NCBI RefSeq assembly: GCF_000159035.1
Contig: NZ_DS999574.1
Span: forward strand, 1,056,677-1,120,676
From: Actinomyces urogenitalis DSM 15434
GTDB lineage: Bacteria > Actinomycetota > Actinomycetes > Actinomycetales > Actinomycetaceae
Direction of reading: 5' to 3'
DNA length: 64,000 bases
The notes beneath the pieces are model-generated. The model was given only the letters and a program-made list of their open reading frames with translations. It made no database searches and had not been told where the DNA came from. Each line of letters begins with the position of its first letter. The stretch's first letter is position 1. The translations under genes were made by a program, and so were the position numbers. Shown here in pieces: positions 26,308 to 34,430 of this stretch.

Positions 26308-27600
26308 TCAGGCCAGGCGGCCAGCCGGTGCGGAGGGCACGGCGTCCAGGAAGGCCGGGGCACCGAAGCCTTCACGGGCATAGGCCTGGACGACGGCGCG
26401 AGCCACCTGCTCGACGGCGTCGGCGTCCACCAGCGCGATCGCGGAGCCGCCAAAGCCGCCACCGGTCATCCGGGCCCCGTACGCGCCGGCAGCGCGAGCA
26501 GCGTCGACGGCGACGTCGAGCTCGGGGCAGGTGCACTCGTAGTCATCGCGCAGGGAGTCGTGGGAGGCGTTGAGCAGCGTGCCGACCTCGGCCAGCTTGT
26601 CACCGGCCAGCGCCTGGCCGTCGCTGAGCAGAGCGACCAGGTCCTTGGTTCGCTGGATCTCCGTGACTACGTGACGGGTGCGCTTGACCAGCTCCGCGCC
26701 GTCCTCGCCGCTGGCCTCCAGGCGCTCAAGCGCCTGGGGAAGGGCCTCGGGTGAGACCTCGACCAGCAGGTCCACCCCGAGCAGCGAGGCAGCCTTCTCG
26801 CAGGCCGCGCGCCGTGAGCCGTACTGGCCGTCAGCGTGGGAGTGCTTGGCCTTGGTATCGATCACCAGCAACGCGAGCCCTGCACCCGCCAGGTCGAGGG
26901 GGACCTGACGCACCTGGCCGCTGCGGCAGTCCAGCTCCAGGGCGTGCCCGGCCTGGCAACGCAACGAGGCGGACTGGTCCATCCCTCCGGTGGGGGCGCC
27001 GGCCATCTCGTTCTCCGCGCGCACGCAGGAGGTCACCAGCCGCTCGCGCCCGGCGTCATTGGGCTCCTCAGCGCTTCCTGCCAGTCCCAGGGCGTTGACC
27101 TCATCCAGCGCGACGACGGTGGCTCCCTCCAGGGCCGCCGAGGAGGACAGCCCGCCGCCCAGCGGCACGCAGGAGTACAGCGCTGCGTCGAAGCCGCTGA
27201 CCGGTCCCAGCCCGTCCTGCTCCAGGGCCCAGGCCACGCCGGCGACGTAGGCGTTCCAGTGCCGGACCTCGCCCGGGGTGCCCTTGGGGCCGATCTGGTC
27301 CAGGTCGAGGACGTCGATCGTCTCGCGCGTCTGGGGCGAGACCAGGCGGATGGTGCGGTCCTCACGGCGACGCAGCGCCATGTGGGCTCGGTGCGGCAGG
27401 GCGATGGGCAGGGCCAGCCCACCGTTGTAGTCCGTGTGCTCGCCGATAACGTTGACCCGCCCCGGCGCGTACCACACGCCGTCGGGTTCACAGTCAAAGG
27501 CCTCGTGGAACAGTGCGGTGGCGGCAGCAACTCCCTCGTCGGGGGACAGTGCGGGGGAGAAGACAGGGTCGTGGGGGGCGGATGTGCTCTCGTAGGACAT
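26308..27600 (-). CDS. galK: Galactokinase
   Basis: GalK phosphorylates alpha-D-galactose with ATP, the entry step of the Leloir pathway. The 430-residue GHMP kinase shows the galactokinase signature 'GRVNVIGEHTDYNGGLALP', the ATP-binding 'PLGGGLSSSAALEG', catalytic-region 'GGMDQSASL' and the C-terminal 'MTGGGFGGSAIAL'. ATG 27600 is preceded by CAGGAT six bases away, with no clean ribosome site, so it may be leaderless. galT and galE are not adjacent. The gene is divergent from the YihY-type gene and ends at a large palindrome. Confidence 0.97.
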   Translation of the reverse strand: MSYESTSAPHDPVFSPALSPDEGVAAATALFHEAFDCEPDGVWYAPGRVNVIGEHTDYNGGLALPIALPHRAHMALRRREDRTIRLVSPQTRETIDVLDLDQIGPKGTPGEVRHWNAYVAGVAWALEQDGLGPVSGFDAALYSCVPLGGGLSSSAALEGATVVALDEVNALGLAGSAEEPNDAGRERLVTSCVRAENEMAGAPTGGMDQSASLRCQAGHALELDCRSGQVRQVPLDLAGAGLALLVIDTKAKHSHADGQYGSRRAACEKAASLLGVDLLVEVSPEALPQALERLEASGEDGAELVKRTRHVVTEIQRTKDLVALLSDGQALAGDKLAEVGTLLNASHDSLRDDYECTCPELDVAVDAARAAGAYGARMTGGGFGGSAIALVDADAVEQVARAVVQAYAREGFGAPAFLDAVPSAPAGRLA

Positions 27601-27606
27601 GGCTTC

Positions 27607-27612
27607 ATCCTG
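27607..27612 (-). promoter_or_regulatory. Possible -10 box of a leaderless galK promoter
   Basis: CAGGAT on the minus strand lies exactly 6 nt before the galK ATG, the spacing seen at other probable leaderless genes in this window. The same hexamer and spacing precede the aminopeptidase P gene. It departs from TANNNT at its first base. Confidence 0.35.
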
Positions 27613-27738
27613 CCAGATCAGGACGGGGACCGTACGGCCTGTGGTCCCCTCCTGCTCTGCCCGGCGTTAGAGTGGGGCGGCCACCCTCCTGCTGGCCCAC
27701 CTGACCGTGCCCGCTCCCCACTCTGCCAGGAGACCTCG

Positions 27739-28974
27739 ATGGATGCTGCTCGTGCCCAGGACCGTTCCGCCCCCGACACTCCGCCGGAGGGCTGGGGTGA
27801 GCCCGAGCGCGCTGAGGACCAGGAGCCGCGTGGCGCCGTCGGGCGCGTGCTGAAACGTGTCCAGGCCGTGCTGGAGTGGTGGAACCGAAGCCGGCTAGGG
27901 CGGATGCTGGCGCGTTACGGCAACGTCCGCGGTGGCCTGCTGGCCGGAGGTATCGCCTACACCGGGCTGTTCTCCGTCTTCGCGGGACTGGCCATCGGAG
28001 TCAGCGTCCTCATGGCGACCATCGGCCGCCACCCGCAGATCCGCGACGCGGTCCTCGACTCCATCGGCAGCCTCCTGCCTGGTGTGGTGGACGATGGCAG
28101 CGGCGGCGGACTGGTGAGCATCGACCAGCTCACCCTCGACTCCGCCCTCAACCTCGGCTCCGTCCTGGGTCTGCTCACCATGCTCTACTCCGCGATGGGA
28201 CTGATGGGGGCGCTGAAGAACGGGGTACGGGCCATGTTCGGCATCGTCACTCTGCCCCACAACCCGGTGGTCAACCAGCTGGCGAACCTCGCCGGCTTCC
28301 TGGTCATCATGGTGGCGGTGCTGGCCACGGCCATGGCCTCGGTCCTGACCAGCGCGGTAGCCGGAGCGATGGACTTCCTGCCCTCCTGGCTGTCGGGGCC
28401 AGGGGTCAAGGCGGCCACGCTCGCGCTGTCCTTCCTCATTGACGCCGGGGTGCTGGCACTGATCATCCGCCTGTCCGGACCACGTGTGCCGCGCCGGGAC
28501 CTCGTGGCTGGTGCGGCGATCGGCGCGCTGGCCTTCGGAGCGCTGCGCCAGGTGGGAACCAGCGCAGTGGGCTCAGTCTCGAGCAACCCCATGCTGGCCT
28601 CCTTCGCAGCGCTGGTGGTGCTCATCCTGTGGCTCCACCTGGCCAGCCGGGTGGTGCTGTACGTCTGTGCGTGGATGGCCAATCCGCCGCGGCCCCAGGC
28701 CGTTGACCACCCTGACGAGCTGCATGCCGGCCAGACCCCCAACTACGTCACGCTCTCGGTGCCTGCCACGCTGGCCTGGCCGCGTCAGTCGCTCACCGGC
28801 ACCCTCGAGGTCGACTCCACTGCCCACCCCGACTACGTGCCTCCGGTGGCGCTGGAGGAGGCGGAGCCGGAGCCGGGCGGAAAGCGAGGGCTGCGGGCGC
28901 GCCTGACCCTGTGGCGCTACCACCGCGCCCAAGCCAGGGCGCAGGCGCACCTGGCCCGATATCGTGAGCTCTAG
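27739..28974 (+). CDS. YihY/BrkB-family integral membrane protein
   Basis: The 411-residue protein has a charged cytoplasmic N-terminus of about 55 residues, then roughly six membrane segments, among them 'LLAGGIAYTGLFSVFAGLAI', 'FLVIMVAVLATAMASVLTS' and 'FAALVVLILWLHLASRVVLY'. The region around 'RRDLVAGAAIGALAFGALRQVG' is typical of the YihY/BrkB (formerly 'ribonuclease BN') family. A hydrophilic tail of about 100 residues follows. The molecular function of this family is not established. ATG 27739 follows AGGAGA; a much longer upstream frame runs antisense to galK and is not coding. Confidence 0.88.
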   Translation: MDAARAQDRSAPDTPPEGWGEPERAEDQEPRGAVGRVLKRVQAVLEWWNRSRLGRMLARYGNVRGGLLAGGIAYTGLFSVFAGLAIGVSVLMATIGRHPQIRDAVLDSIGSLLPGVVDDGSGGGLVSIDQLTLDSALNLGSVLGLLTMLYSAMGLMGALKNGVRAMFGIVTLPHNPVVNQLANLAGFLVIMVAVLATAMASVLTSAVAGAMDFLPSWLSGPGVKAATLALSFLIDAGVLALIIRLSGPRVPRRDLVAGAAIGALAFGALRQVGTSAVGSVSSNPMLASFAALVVLILWLHLASRVVLYVCAWMANPPRPQAVDHPDELHAGQTPNYVTLSVPATLAWPRQSLTGTLEVDSTAHPDYVPPVALEEAEPEPGGKRGLRARLTLWRYHRAQARAQAHLARYREL

Positions 28975-28986
28975 CCTGCGGTCGCC

Positions 28987-28992
28987 TACGCT
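28987..28992 (+). promoter_or_regulatory. -10 box of leaderless promoter for the mannose-1-phosphate guanylyltransferase gene
   Basis: TACGCT ends exactly 6 nt before GTG 28999. The intervening GGAGAG is too close to the start to serve as a normal ribosome site, which favours leaderless initiation. Confidence 0.5.
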
Positions 28993-28998
28993 GGAGAG

Positions 28999-30144
28999 GT
29001 GACTGAGCCCAACACCGCGCCCCGTATCCACGCGATCATCCCGGCCGGAGGCGCCGGAACCCGGCTGTGGCCACTGAGCCGCCGCAACCGGCCGAAGTTC
29101 CTCCTTGACCTCACCGGCACCGGACGCACCCTCCTCCAGGGCACCGTCGCCCGCCTGGAGCCCGTGGCGGACTCGGTCACCGTGGTCACCGGTGTGGCGC
29201 ACCTGGACGCCGTGGCGGGCCAGCTGCCGCAGGTCCCGGCCGCCAACCTCCTGGCTGAGCCGAGCCCACGCGACTCCATGGCGGCCATCGGTCTGGCGGC
29301 CGCGGTCATCGCCCAGCGCCACGGGCGCCAGGCCCTCGTCGGCTCCTTCGCCGCGGACCACGTCATCGCCGATGAGCAGGCCTTCGCCCAGGCGGTCCTG
29401 CAGGCTGCCGCGCTGGCCCAGGAGGGCTGGGTCGTCACCATCGGTATCCAGGCCACCGGGCCATCCACCGCCTTCGGCTACATCCACGCCGGCCAGAGCA
29501 CCGCGGTAGCCGGCGCGCCTGACGGTCGCGTGGTCCTGGGCTTCACCGAGAAGCCGGACGCCGCCACGGCTGCGCAGTACCTGGCCAGCGGCGACTACCG
29601 CTGGAACGCTGGCATGTTCGTCTCGCGGGCCGGAGTGCTGCTGGACCACCTCGCCCGCCAGCGCCCGGGGCTTGCGGCCGGCGTCGAGGAGATCGCCGCC
29701 GCCTGGGACACCCCGCAGCGCGAGGAGACCCTGGCCCGCGTGTGGCCGGGGCTGGAGAAGATCGCCATCGACCACGCCATCGCCGAGCCCGTGGCCGCGG
29801 CCGGGGGCGTCGCCGTCGTCCCGGCCTCGATGGGGTGGGACGACGTCGGTGGCTTCGACGCGCTGGCTGAGCTCGTTCCCGCCCGTCAGCAGGGTCCGGC
29901 GGCCGGCACAGCGGTGCTGGACGCCCTGGCCGAGGCGGGCCAGGAGACCGACGTCGAGGCCCGGGGAAGCGACGGCGCACTGGTCGCCTCGACCACCGGT
30001 CGTAAGGTGACGCTGCTGGGGGTACCCGGACTGGTCGTCGTCGACACGCCTGACGCCCTGCTCATCACGACGCCGCAGCACGCCCAGGAGGTCAAGGGCG
30101 TGGTTGACCGCCTGCGCGAGGAGGGGCGCACGGACCTGTTGTGA
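28999..30144 (+). CDS. manC: Mannose-1-phosphate guanylyltransferase
   Basis: The enzyme joins mannose-1-phosphate and GTP to give GDP-mannose, the donor for mannosylated lipids, proteins and polysaccharides. The 381-residue protein has the pyrophosphorylase motif 'IIPAGGAGTRLWPLSRRNRPK' (about residues 13-33), 'EPSPRDSMAAIGLAA', 'GSFAADHVIAD', 'GFTEKPD', 'WNAGMFV' and 'GWDDVGGF'. It lacks the C-terminal isomerase domain of bifunctional enzymes. GTG 28999 lies 6 nt after TACGCT, so the message is probably leaderless. The phosphohexomutase at 46061 could supply its substrate if it accepts mannose phosphates. Confidence 0.93.
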   Translation: MTEPNTAPRIHAIIPAGGAGTRLWPLSRRNRPKFLLDLTGTGRTLLQGTVARLEPVADSVTVVTGVAHLDAVAGQLPQVPAANLLAEPSPRDSMAAIGLAAAVIAQRHGRQALVGSFAADHVIADEQAFAQAVLQAAALAQEGWVVTIGIQATGPSTAFGYIHAGQSTAVAGAPDGRVVLGFTEKPDAATAAQYLASGDYRWNAGMFVSRAGVLLDHLARQRPGLAAGVEEIAAAWDTPQREETLARVWPGLEKIAIDHAIAEPVAAAGGVAVVPASMGWDDVGGFDALAELVPARQQGPAAGTAVLDALAEAGQETDVEARGSDGALVASTTGRKVTLLGVPGLVVVDTPDALLITTPQHAQEVKGVVDRLREEGRTDLL

Positions 30145-30235
30145 GCCGGGAGCCAGCGGCCTGGCGCGCCAGTGTGCTTGATGGGAATCTGTCGGGAAGA
30201 TGTCCGGCAGGTGTCGTGCTCACAGGCCGAGCGTT

Positions 30236-30241
30236 TATTCT
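30236..30241 (+). promoter_or_regulatory. Possible -10 box upstream of the BmpA gene
   Basis: TATTCT lies about 70 bp before the lipoprotein start in an otherwise GC-rich 169-bp gap. GTCGTG, 17 bp upstream, is a weak -35 candidate. Confidence 0.4.
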
Positions 30242-30313
30242 GAGCGGGTGCGCCGTCAGGCCACCTGGCGGCATGCTGTGACATCCCAACCTCCCCTGGA
30301 GATCGCAACCGTG

Positions 30314-31417
30314 ATGAAGAAGACCTACTCCGCCCTCGCCCTGGGCCTGGCTGCCTCGCTGAGCCTGGCCGCCTGTGGCTCGGCCCCCACCGACTCCGCC
30401 TCCTCCGGCTCCTCTCAGGCCGCTGGCTCCTCCGACTTCAAGGCCTGCATGGTCTCTGACGAGGGCGGCTTCGACGACCAGTCCTTCAACCAGTCCGGTA
30501 AGGAGGGCCTGGACAAGGCCGAGTCTGAGCTGGGCGTGGCCACCGTCGCCGTGGAGTCCACTGACGCTGCGGACTACCCGACCAACGTCGACTCCCTCAT
30601 CCAGCAGAACTGCAACCTCATCATCGGCGTCGGCTTCAACCTCGCCAAGGACCTGGGTGACGCTGCCAAGGCCAACCCGGACATCGAGTTCGCCCTCATC
30701 GACTCCTCCTTCACCGACGCCGACGGCAACACGGTGGAGTATGACAACGCCAAGCCCCTCATCTTCAACACCGCCGAGGCTGCCTACCTCGCCGGCTACG
30801 CGGCTGCTGGCAGCACGAAGACCGGCACCGTCGCCACCTACGGCGGCATGGCGATCCCCACCGTCCAGATCTTCATGGAGGGCTTCGCCAAGGGCGTCCA
30901 GAAGTACAACGAGGACAACTCCGCCTCCGTCAAGGTGCTGGGCTGGGACCCCTCCAACCCGGAGGGCGGCTCCTTCGTGGGTGACTTCTCCAACACCACC
31001 AAGGGTCAGCAGCTCACCGAGCAGTTCCTGTCCCAGGGCGCGGACATCATCATGCCGGTGGCGGGCCCGGTGGGCCTGGGCACCCTGGCTGCCGTCAAGG
31101 CTGCCGGTGCGGACACCAACGGCATCGTGTGGGTGGACGCTGACGGCTACAACTCCACCGACGGCGGCCAGTACATGGTGACCTCGGTGGTCAAGGAGAT
31201 CGGCACCGCCGTCTACGACACAGTCAAGGAGGCCAAGGACGGCAAGTTCACCTCCGACCCCTTCATCGGCACCCTGGCCAACGACGGCGTGTCCATCGCC
31301 CCCTTCCACGACTGGGACTCTCGTGTCCCGGCTGAGGTCAAGACCAAGGTCGAGGAAATCCAGAAGCAGATCGTTGACGGCACCCTTGACGTCTCGACCG
31401 CTTACGACCCCTCCTGA
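30314..31417 (+). CDS. bmpA: BMP-family nucleoside-binding lipoprotein
   Basis: This is the extracellular receptor of a nucleoside ABC transporter. The 367-residue precursor has a lipoprotein signal with lipobox 'LSLAAC' (Cys21), a Ser/Ala linker, then the BMP/PnrA domain: 'KACMVSDEGGFDDQSFNQ', 'LIIGVGFNLAKDLGDAA', 'AAYLAGYAAAGSTKTGTVA' and 'GIVWVDADGYNSTDGGQYM'. BMP proteins bind purine or pyrimidine nucleosides. A GTG one codon upstream (30311) is a possible start; a GGAG ends at 30301. It is followed by a strong hairpin and then its ABC ATPase and two permeases. Salvage genes (cdd, deoA, deoC) downstream support nucleoside uptake. Confidence 0.92.
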   Translation: MKKTYSALALGLAASLSLAACGSAPTDSASSGSSQAAGSSDFKACMVSDEGGFDDQSFNQSGKEGLDKAESELGVATVAVESTDAADYPTNVDSLIQQNCNLIIGVGFNLAKDLGDAAKANPDIEFALIDSSFTDADGNTVEYDNAKPLIFNTAEAAYLAGYAAAGSTKTGTVATYGGMAIPTVQIFMEGFAKGVQKYNEDNSASVKVLGWDPSNPEGGSFVGDFSNTTKGQQLTEQFLSQGADIIMPVAGPVGLGTLAAVKAAGADTNGIVWVDADGYNSTDGGQYMVTSVVKEIGTAVYDTVKEAKDGKFTSDPFIGTLANDGVSIAPFHDWDSRVPAEVKTKVEEIQKQIVDGTLDVSTAYDPS

Positions 31418-31478
31418 TCACCTGCTGGTGACCAGACCACAGTGATCACGCGTCAGGCGTGATGACCGCTTCGTGACG

Positions 31479-31516
31479 CTGACGCCGTCGGCCCACCACC
31501 GGGTCGGCGGCGTCAG
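31479..31516 (+). terminator. Attenuator-like hairpin between bmpA and its ABC genes
   Basis: Arms 31479-31494 and 31501-31516 pair over 16 bp with two G-U pairs and a 6-nt loop. It probably stops part of the transcription so the binding protein is made in excess over the transporter. Confidence 0.65.
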
Positions 31517-31538
31517 TGCACAGGTAGCCGCAAGGCTC

Positions 31539-31544
31539 TATATT
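31539..31544 (+). promoter_or_regulatory. Possible internal promoter -10 before the nucleoside ABC ATPase
   Basis: TATATT stands out in a GC-rich gap just after the attenuator hairpin and 46 bp before GTG 31591. No strong -35 is visible. Confidence 0.4.
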
Positions 31545-31590
31545 TCAGTTCGTCCTCTCCCGGCGTCAGCCCAGACGGAAGCGAGCACAC

Positions 31591-33162
31591 GTGCAGCTGG
31601 AGCTCCGTGGGATCACGAAGGTCTTCGGGCTTCTCGTGGCCAACGACCACATCAACATCACCGTGGAACCCGGTCAGATCCACGCCCTGCTGGGCGAGAA
31701 CGGCGCCGGCAAGTCCACCCTCATGAACGTCCTGTACGGGCTCTACCAGCCTGACGACGGTCAGATCCTCATCGACGGCGAGCCGGTGACCTTCTCAGGC
31801 CCCGGCCAGGCCGTGGCCGCCGGGATCGGGATGGTCCACCAGCACTTCATGCTGGTGCCGGTCTTCACCGTGGCCGAGTCGGTGGCACTGGGGTACGAGC
31901 CCGTAGGCAAGGTCGCCGGGGTGATCGATGCTCGCGCCGCTGCGGCCAAGGTCCGTGAGATCTCCGAGCGCTTCGGCTTCGACGTCGATCCGCACGCCTA
32001 CATCGAGGACCTGCCGGTCGGCGTCCAGCAGCGCGTGGAGATCATCAAGGCGCTGTCACGCGACGCCAAGGTGCTCATCCTCGACGAGCCCACCGCGGTG
32101 CTCACCCCTCAGGAGACGGACGAGCTCATCGCGATCATGCGTGACCTCAAGGCTGCGGGCACCTCGATCGTCTTCATCACCCACAAGCTGCGCGAGGTCC
32201 GCGAGGTCGCGGACACCATCACGGTCATCCGCCGCGGCAAGGTCGTGGGGACCGCTTCTCCCAGTGCCTCGCAGACCGAGCTGGCCAGCCTCATGGTCGG
32301 ACACGAGGTCTCCCTGTCCGTGGACAAGGAGCCTGCCCAGCCAGGCAGCCCTGGCCTGGAGCTGCACGACCTCAGTCTCGTCAAGGACGGCACGGTGCTG
32401 CTGGACGAGGTCAACCTGGCCGTGCACGACGGCGAGATCCTGGGCGTCGCCGGGGTCCAGGGCAACGGGCAGACCGAGCTGAGCGAGGTCGTCCTGGGCC
32501 TGCACCGTCCTTCCACCGGCACGGTGTCCTTCGCGGGCAAGGACGTCACCAGCCTCGACGTCCACCGCCGCCTGGGGGCAGGTCTCGGCTTCGTGCCTGA
32601 GGACCGCTCGACCGACGGCATGATCGCCGGCTTCTCGGTGGCCGAGAACATGATCCTCGACCGCTATGACGACCCTGCTTTCGGCTCCGGTCCCTCGATC
32701 AGTCCGGCCAGGGTCCGCGCTAACGCCGAGGCGCTGCGCGCGGAGTTCGACGTGCGCGTGACCGACGTGGCCGACCCAATCTCGACGCTGTCGGGCGGGA
32801 ACCAGCAGAAGGCGATCCTGGCCCGCGAGCTGTCCCGGCCGCTGAAGGTCCTGGTGGCCTCTCAGCCCACCCGAGGCCTGGACGTGGGCTCGATCGAGTT
32901 CGTCCACCAGCGCATCGTCGCCGAGCGTGACCGTGGCACCGCCGTCCTCATCATCTCTTCCGAGCTGGACGAGATCTACTCCCTGTCTGACCGCATCGCC
33001 GTGATGTACCGCGGCCGGGTGGTCGGCATCGTGCCACCCGATACCCCGCGCTCGGTCCTGGGCCTCATGATGGCGGGCGTCCCGCTTGAGGAGGCCGTCG
33101 CCCGCGCCCAGGAGGACGAGGGCGCCACCGCAACGACCGCCGAGGCTGGAGAGGAGAAGTGA
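31591..33162 (+). CDS. Nucleoside ABC transporter ATPase with duplicated domains
   Basis: The 523-residue protein carries two ABC domains, as in ribose/nucleoside importers. The first domain has 'GENGAGKSTLMNVLYGLYQP', 'GIGMVHQHFMLVPVFTVAES', signature 'LPVGVQQRVEIIKAL' and Walker B 'VLILDEPTAVLTPQE'. The second has a modified Walker A 'GVQGNGQTEL', 'FVPEDRSTDGMI', signature 'LSGGNQQKAILAREL' and 'LVASQPTRGLDVGS'. The degenerate second Walker A (no Lys) is normal for this family. GTG 31591 is used; it lacks a clear ribosome site. The stop overlaps the next permease ATG by one base. Confidence 0.94.
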   Translation: MQLELRGITKVFGLLVANDHINITVEPGQIHALLGENGAGKSTLMNVLYGLYQPDDGQILIDGEPVTFSGPGQAVAAGIGMVHQHFMLVPVFTVAESVALGYEPVGKVAGVIDARAAAAKVREISERFGFDVDPHAYIEDLPVGVQQRVEIIKALSRDAKVLILDEPTAVLTPQETDELIAIMRDLKAAGTSIVFITHKLREVREVADTITVIRRGKVVGTASPSASQTELASLMVGHEVSLSVDKEPAQPGSPGLELHDLSLVKDGTVLLDEVNLAVHDGEILGVAGVQGNGQTELSEVVLGLHRPSTGTVSFAGKDVTSLDVHRRLGAGLGFVPEDRSTDGMIAGFSVAENMILDRYDDPAFGSGPSISPARVRANAEALRAEFDVRVTDVADPISTLSGGNQQKAILARELSRPLKVLVASQPTRGLDVGSIEFVHQRIVAERDRGTAVLIISSELDEIYSLSDRIAVMYRGRVVGIVPPDTPRSVLGLMMAGVPLEEAVARAQEDEGATATTAEAGEEK

Positions 33163-34427
33163 TGAGCACCAAGACCACGACCGCCCCCGCCGAGGAGGCC
33201 GAGGCCCGTCCCGGCATCGCCCGGCAGATCGCTGAGTCCAACGCTCTCATGGGACTGCTGGCCGTCGTCACCGCCATGATCGTGGGATCGGTCCTCATCC
33301 TTATCGCCGATCCGGACGTGCGCGTCACCGCCGGCTACTTCTTTGCCCGCCCCTCCGACTTCCTCGGTGCCGTAGGAACCTCCCTGACCGAGGCCTACAC
33401 CGCCTTGCTGCGCGGCGGCATCTTTGACTGGCAGGCCAGCACCCCGGCGCGCATGTGGCGTCCCATCACCGAGACCCTCACCGTGGCCACCCCGCTCATC
33501 CTGGCGGGCCTGGGCATGGCGGTGGCCTTCCGGGCCGGTCTGTTCAACGTCGGTGGCCAGGGCCAGATCATCCTGGGGGCGATGCTCGGCGGCTACATCG
33601 GCTTCACCTTCCACCTGCCTGCCGGGTTGGGACTGGTCGCCGCCGTGCTCGGCACGGTCGTGGGCGGCATGCTGTGGGGAGCGATCCCCGGCCTGCTCAA
33701 GGCGCTGACCGGGGCGAGCGAGGTCATCACGACGATCATGCTCAACTCGATCTCGACCTTCCTGCTGGCCCACGCCCTGACCACGGACGCCTTCATCGGC
33801 GAGGGCAACGCCAACCCCAAGTCCCTGCCGGTCCTGGCTGGTTCCCAGTACCCCAGGCTGCTGGGAGACTCCTTCCGCCTGCACCTGGGCTTCCTCGTGG
33901 CGCTGGCAGCAGCCGTCTTCGTGTGGTGGCTGCTGGAGCGCAGTGAGATCGGCTTCCAGTTCCGTGCCACCGGGCTCAACCCTGAGGCAGCCCGCACCGC
34001 CGGTATCTCGGTGCCGCGCGTGACGGTGCTGGTCATGCTCGTCTCCGGTGCCCTGTGCGGCCTGGCCGCCTCAGGGCCGGTGCTGGGTACCCAGCACTAC
34101 CTGACTACCTCCATCGCCGGGTCAGTCGGCTTCGACGCGATGACCGTGGCCCTGCTCGGGCGCTCCAAGCCCCTGGGCACAGTGCTGGCTGGCCTGCTCT
34201 TCGGTGCCCTGACGGCAGGCGGCACAACCATGCAGGCCGCCACCGGTACCCCGATCGACATCGTGCTGGTGCTCCAGTCCACGATCGTGCTGTTCATCGC
34301 GGCGCCCCCGCTCGTCCGCGCCATCTACCGCCTGCCGGCACCCGGATCCTGGAAGCGCTCGCGCCGTGAGGCGGCTTCCTCGCCCGCGGCCGGTGCTGCC
34401 TCGACCACTGCCACCCAGGAGGCCTGA
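33162..34427 (+). CDS. Nucleoside ABC transporter permease 1
   Basis: The 421-residue permease belongs to the branched-chain-amino-acid/ribose type permease family used by BMP-dependent nucleoside importers. It has a polar N-terminus, then about nine hydrophobic segments, with the conserved 'FNVGGQGQIILGAMLGGYIG' motif near the middle and 'TGLNPEAARTAGISVPR' in the coupling region. A Ser/Ala-rich tail ends it. ATG 33162 follows GAGGAG at 33151-33156; a GTG one codon earlier is less well spaced. It sits between the ATPase and the second permease, 3 bp from the latter. Confidence 0.92.
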   Translation: MSTKTTTAPAEEAEARPGIARQIAESNALMGLLAVVTAMIVGSVLILIADPDVRVTAGYFFARPSDFLGAVGTSLTEAYTALLRGGIFDWQASTPARMWRPITETLTVATPLILAGLGMAVAFRAGLFNVGGQGQIILGAMLGGYIGFTFHLPAGLGLVAAVLGTVVGGMLWGAIPGLLKALTGASEVITTIMLNSISTFLLAHALTTDAFIGEGNANPKSLPVLAGSQYPRLLGDSFRLHLGFLVALAAAVFVWWLLERSEIGFQFRATGLNPEAARTAGISVPRVTVLVMLVSGALCGLAASGPVLGTQHYLTTSIAGSVGFDAMTVALLGRSKPLGTVLAGLLFGALTAGGTTMQAATGTPIDIVLVLQSTIVLFIAAPPLVRAIYRLPAPGSWKRSRREAASSPAAGAASTTATQEA

Positions 34428-34430
34428 GCC

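Noticed and set aside
26836..27738. Long open extension upstream of the YihY-type gene
   Set aside because: It is antisense to galK, has no ribosome site, and the conserved domain begins after ATG 27739, which has a good AGGAGA.
30161..30172. 12-bp palindrome CTGGCGCGCCAG after the manC-type gene
   Set aside because: It has no loop, and it is short and GC-only, so it is not distinguishable from chance or a weak terminator remnant.
30092..31309. 405-codon minus-strand frame opposite bmpA
   Set aside because: Gly/Val-rich shadow of the lipoprotein gene, with no recognisable domain.
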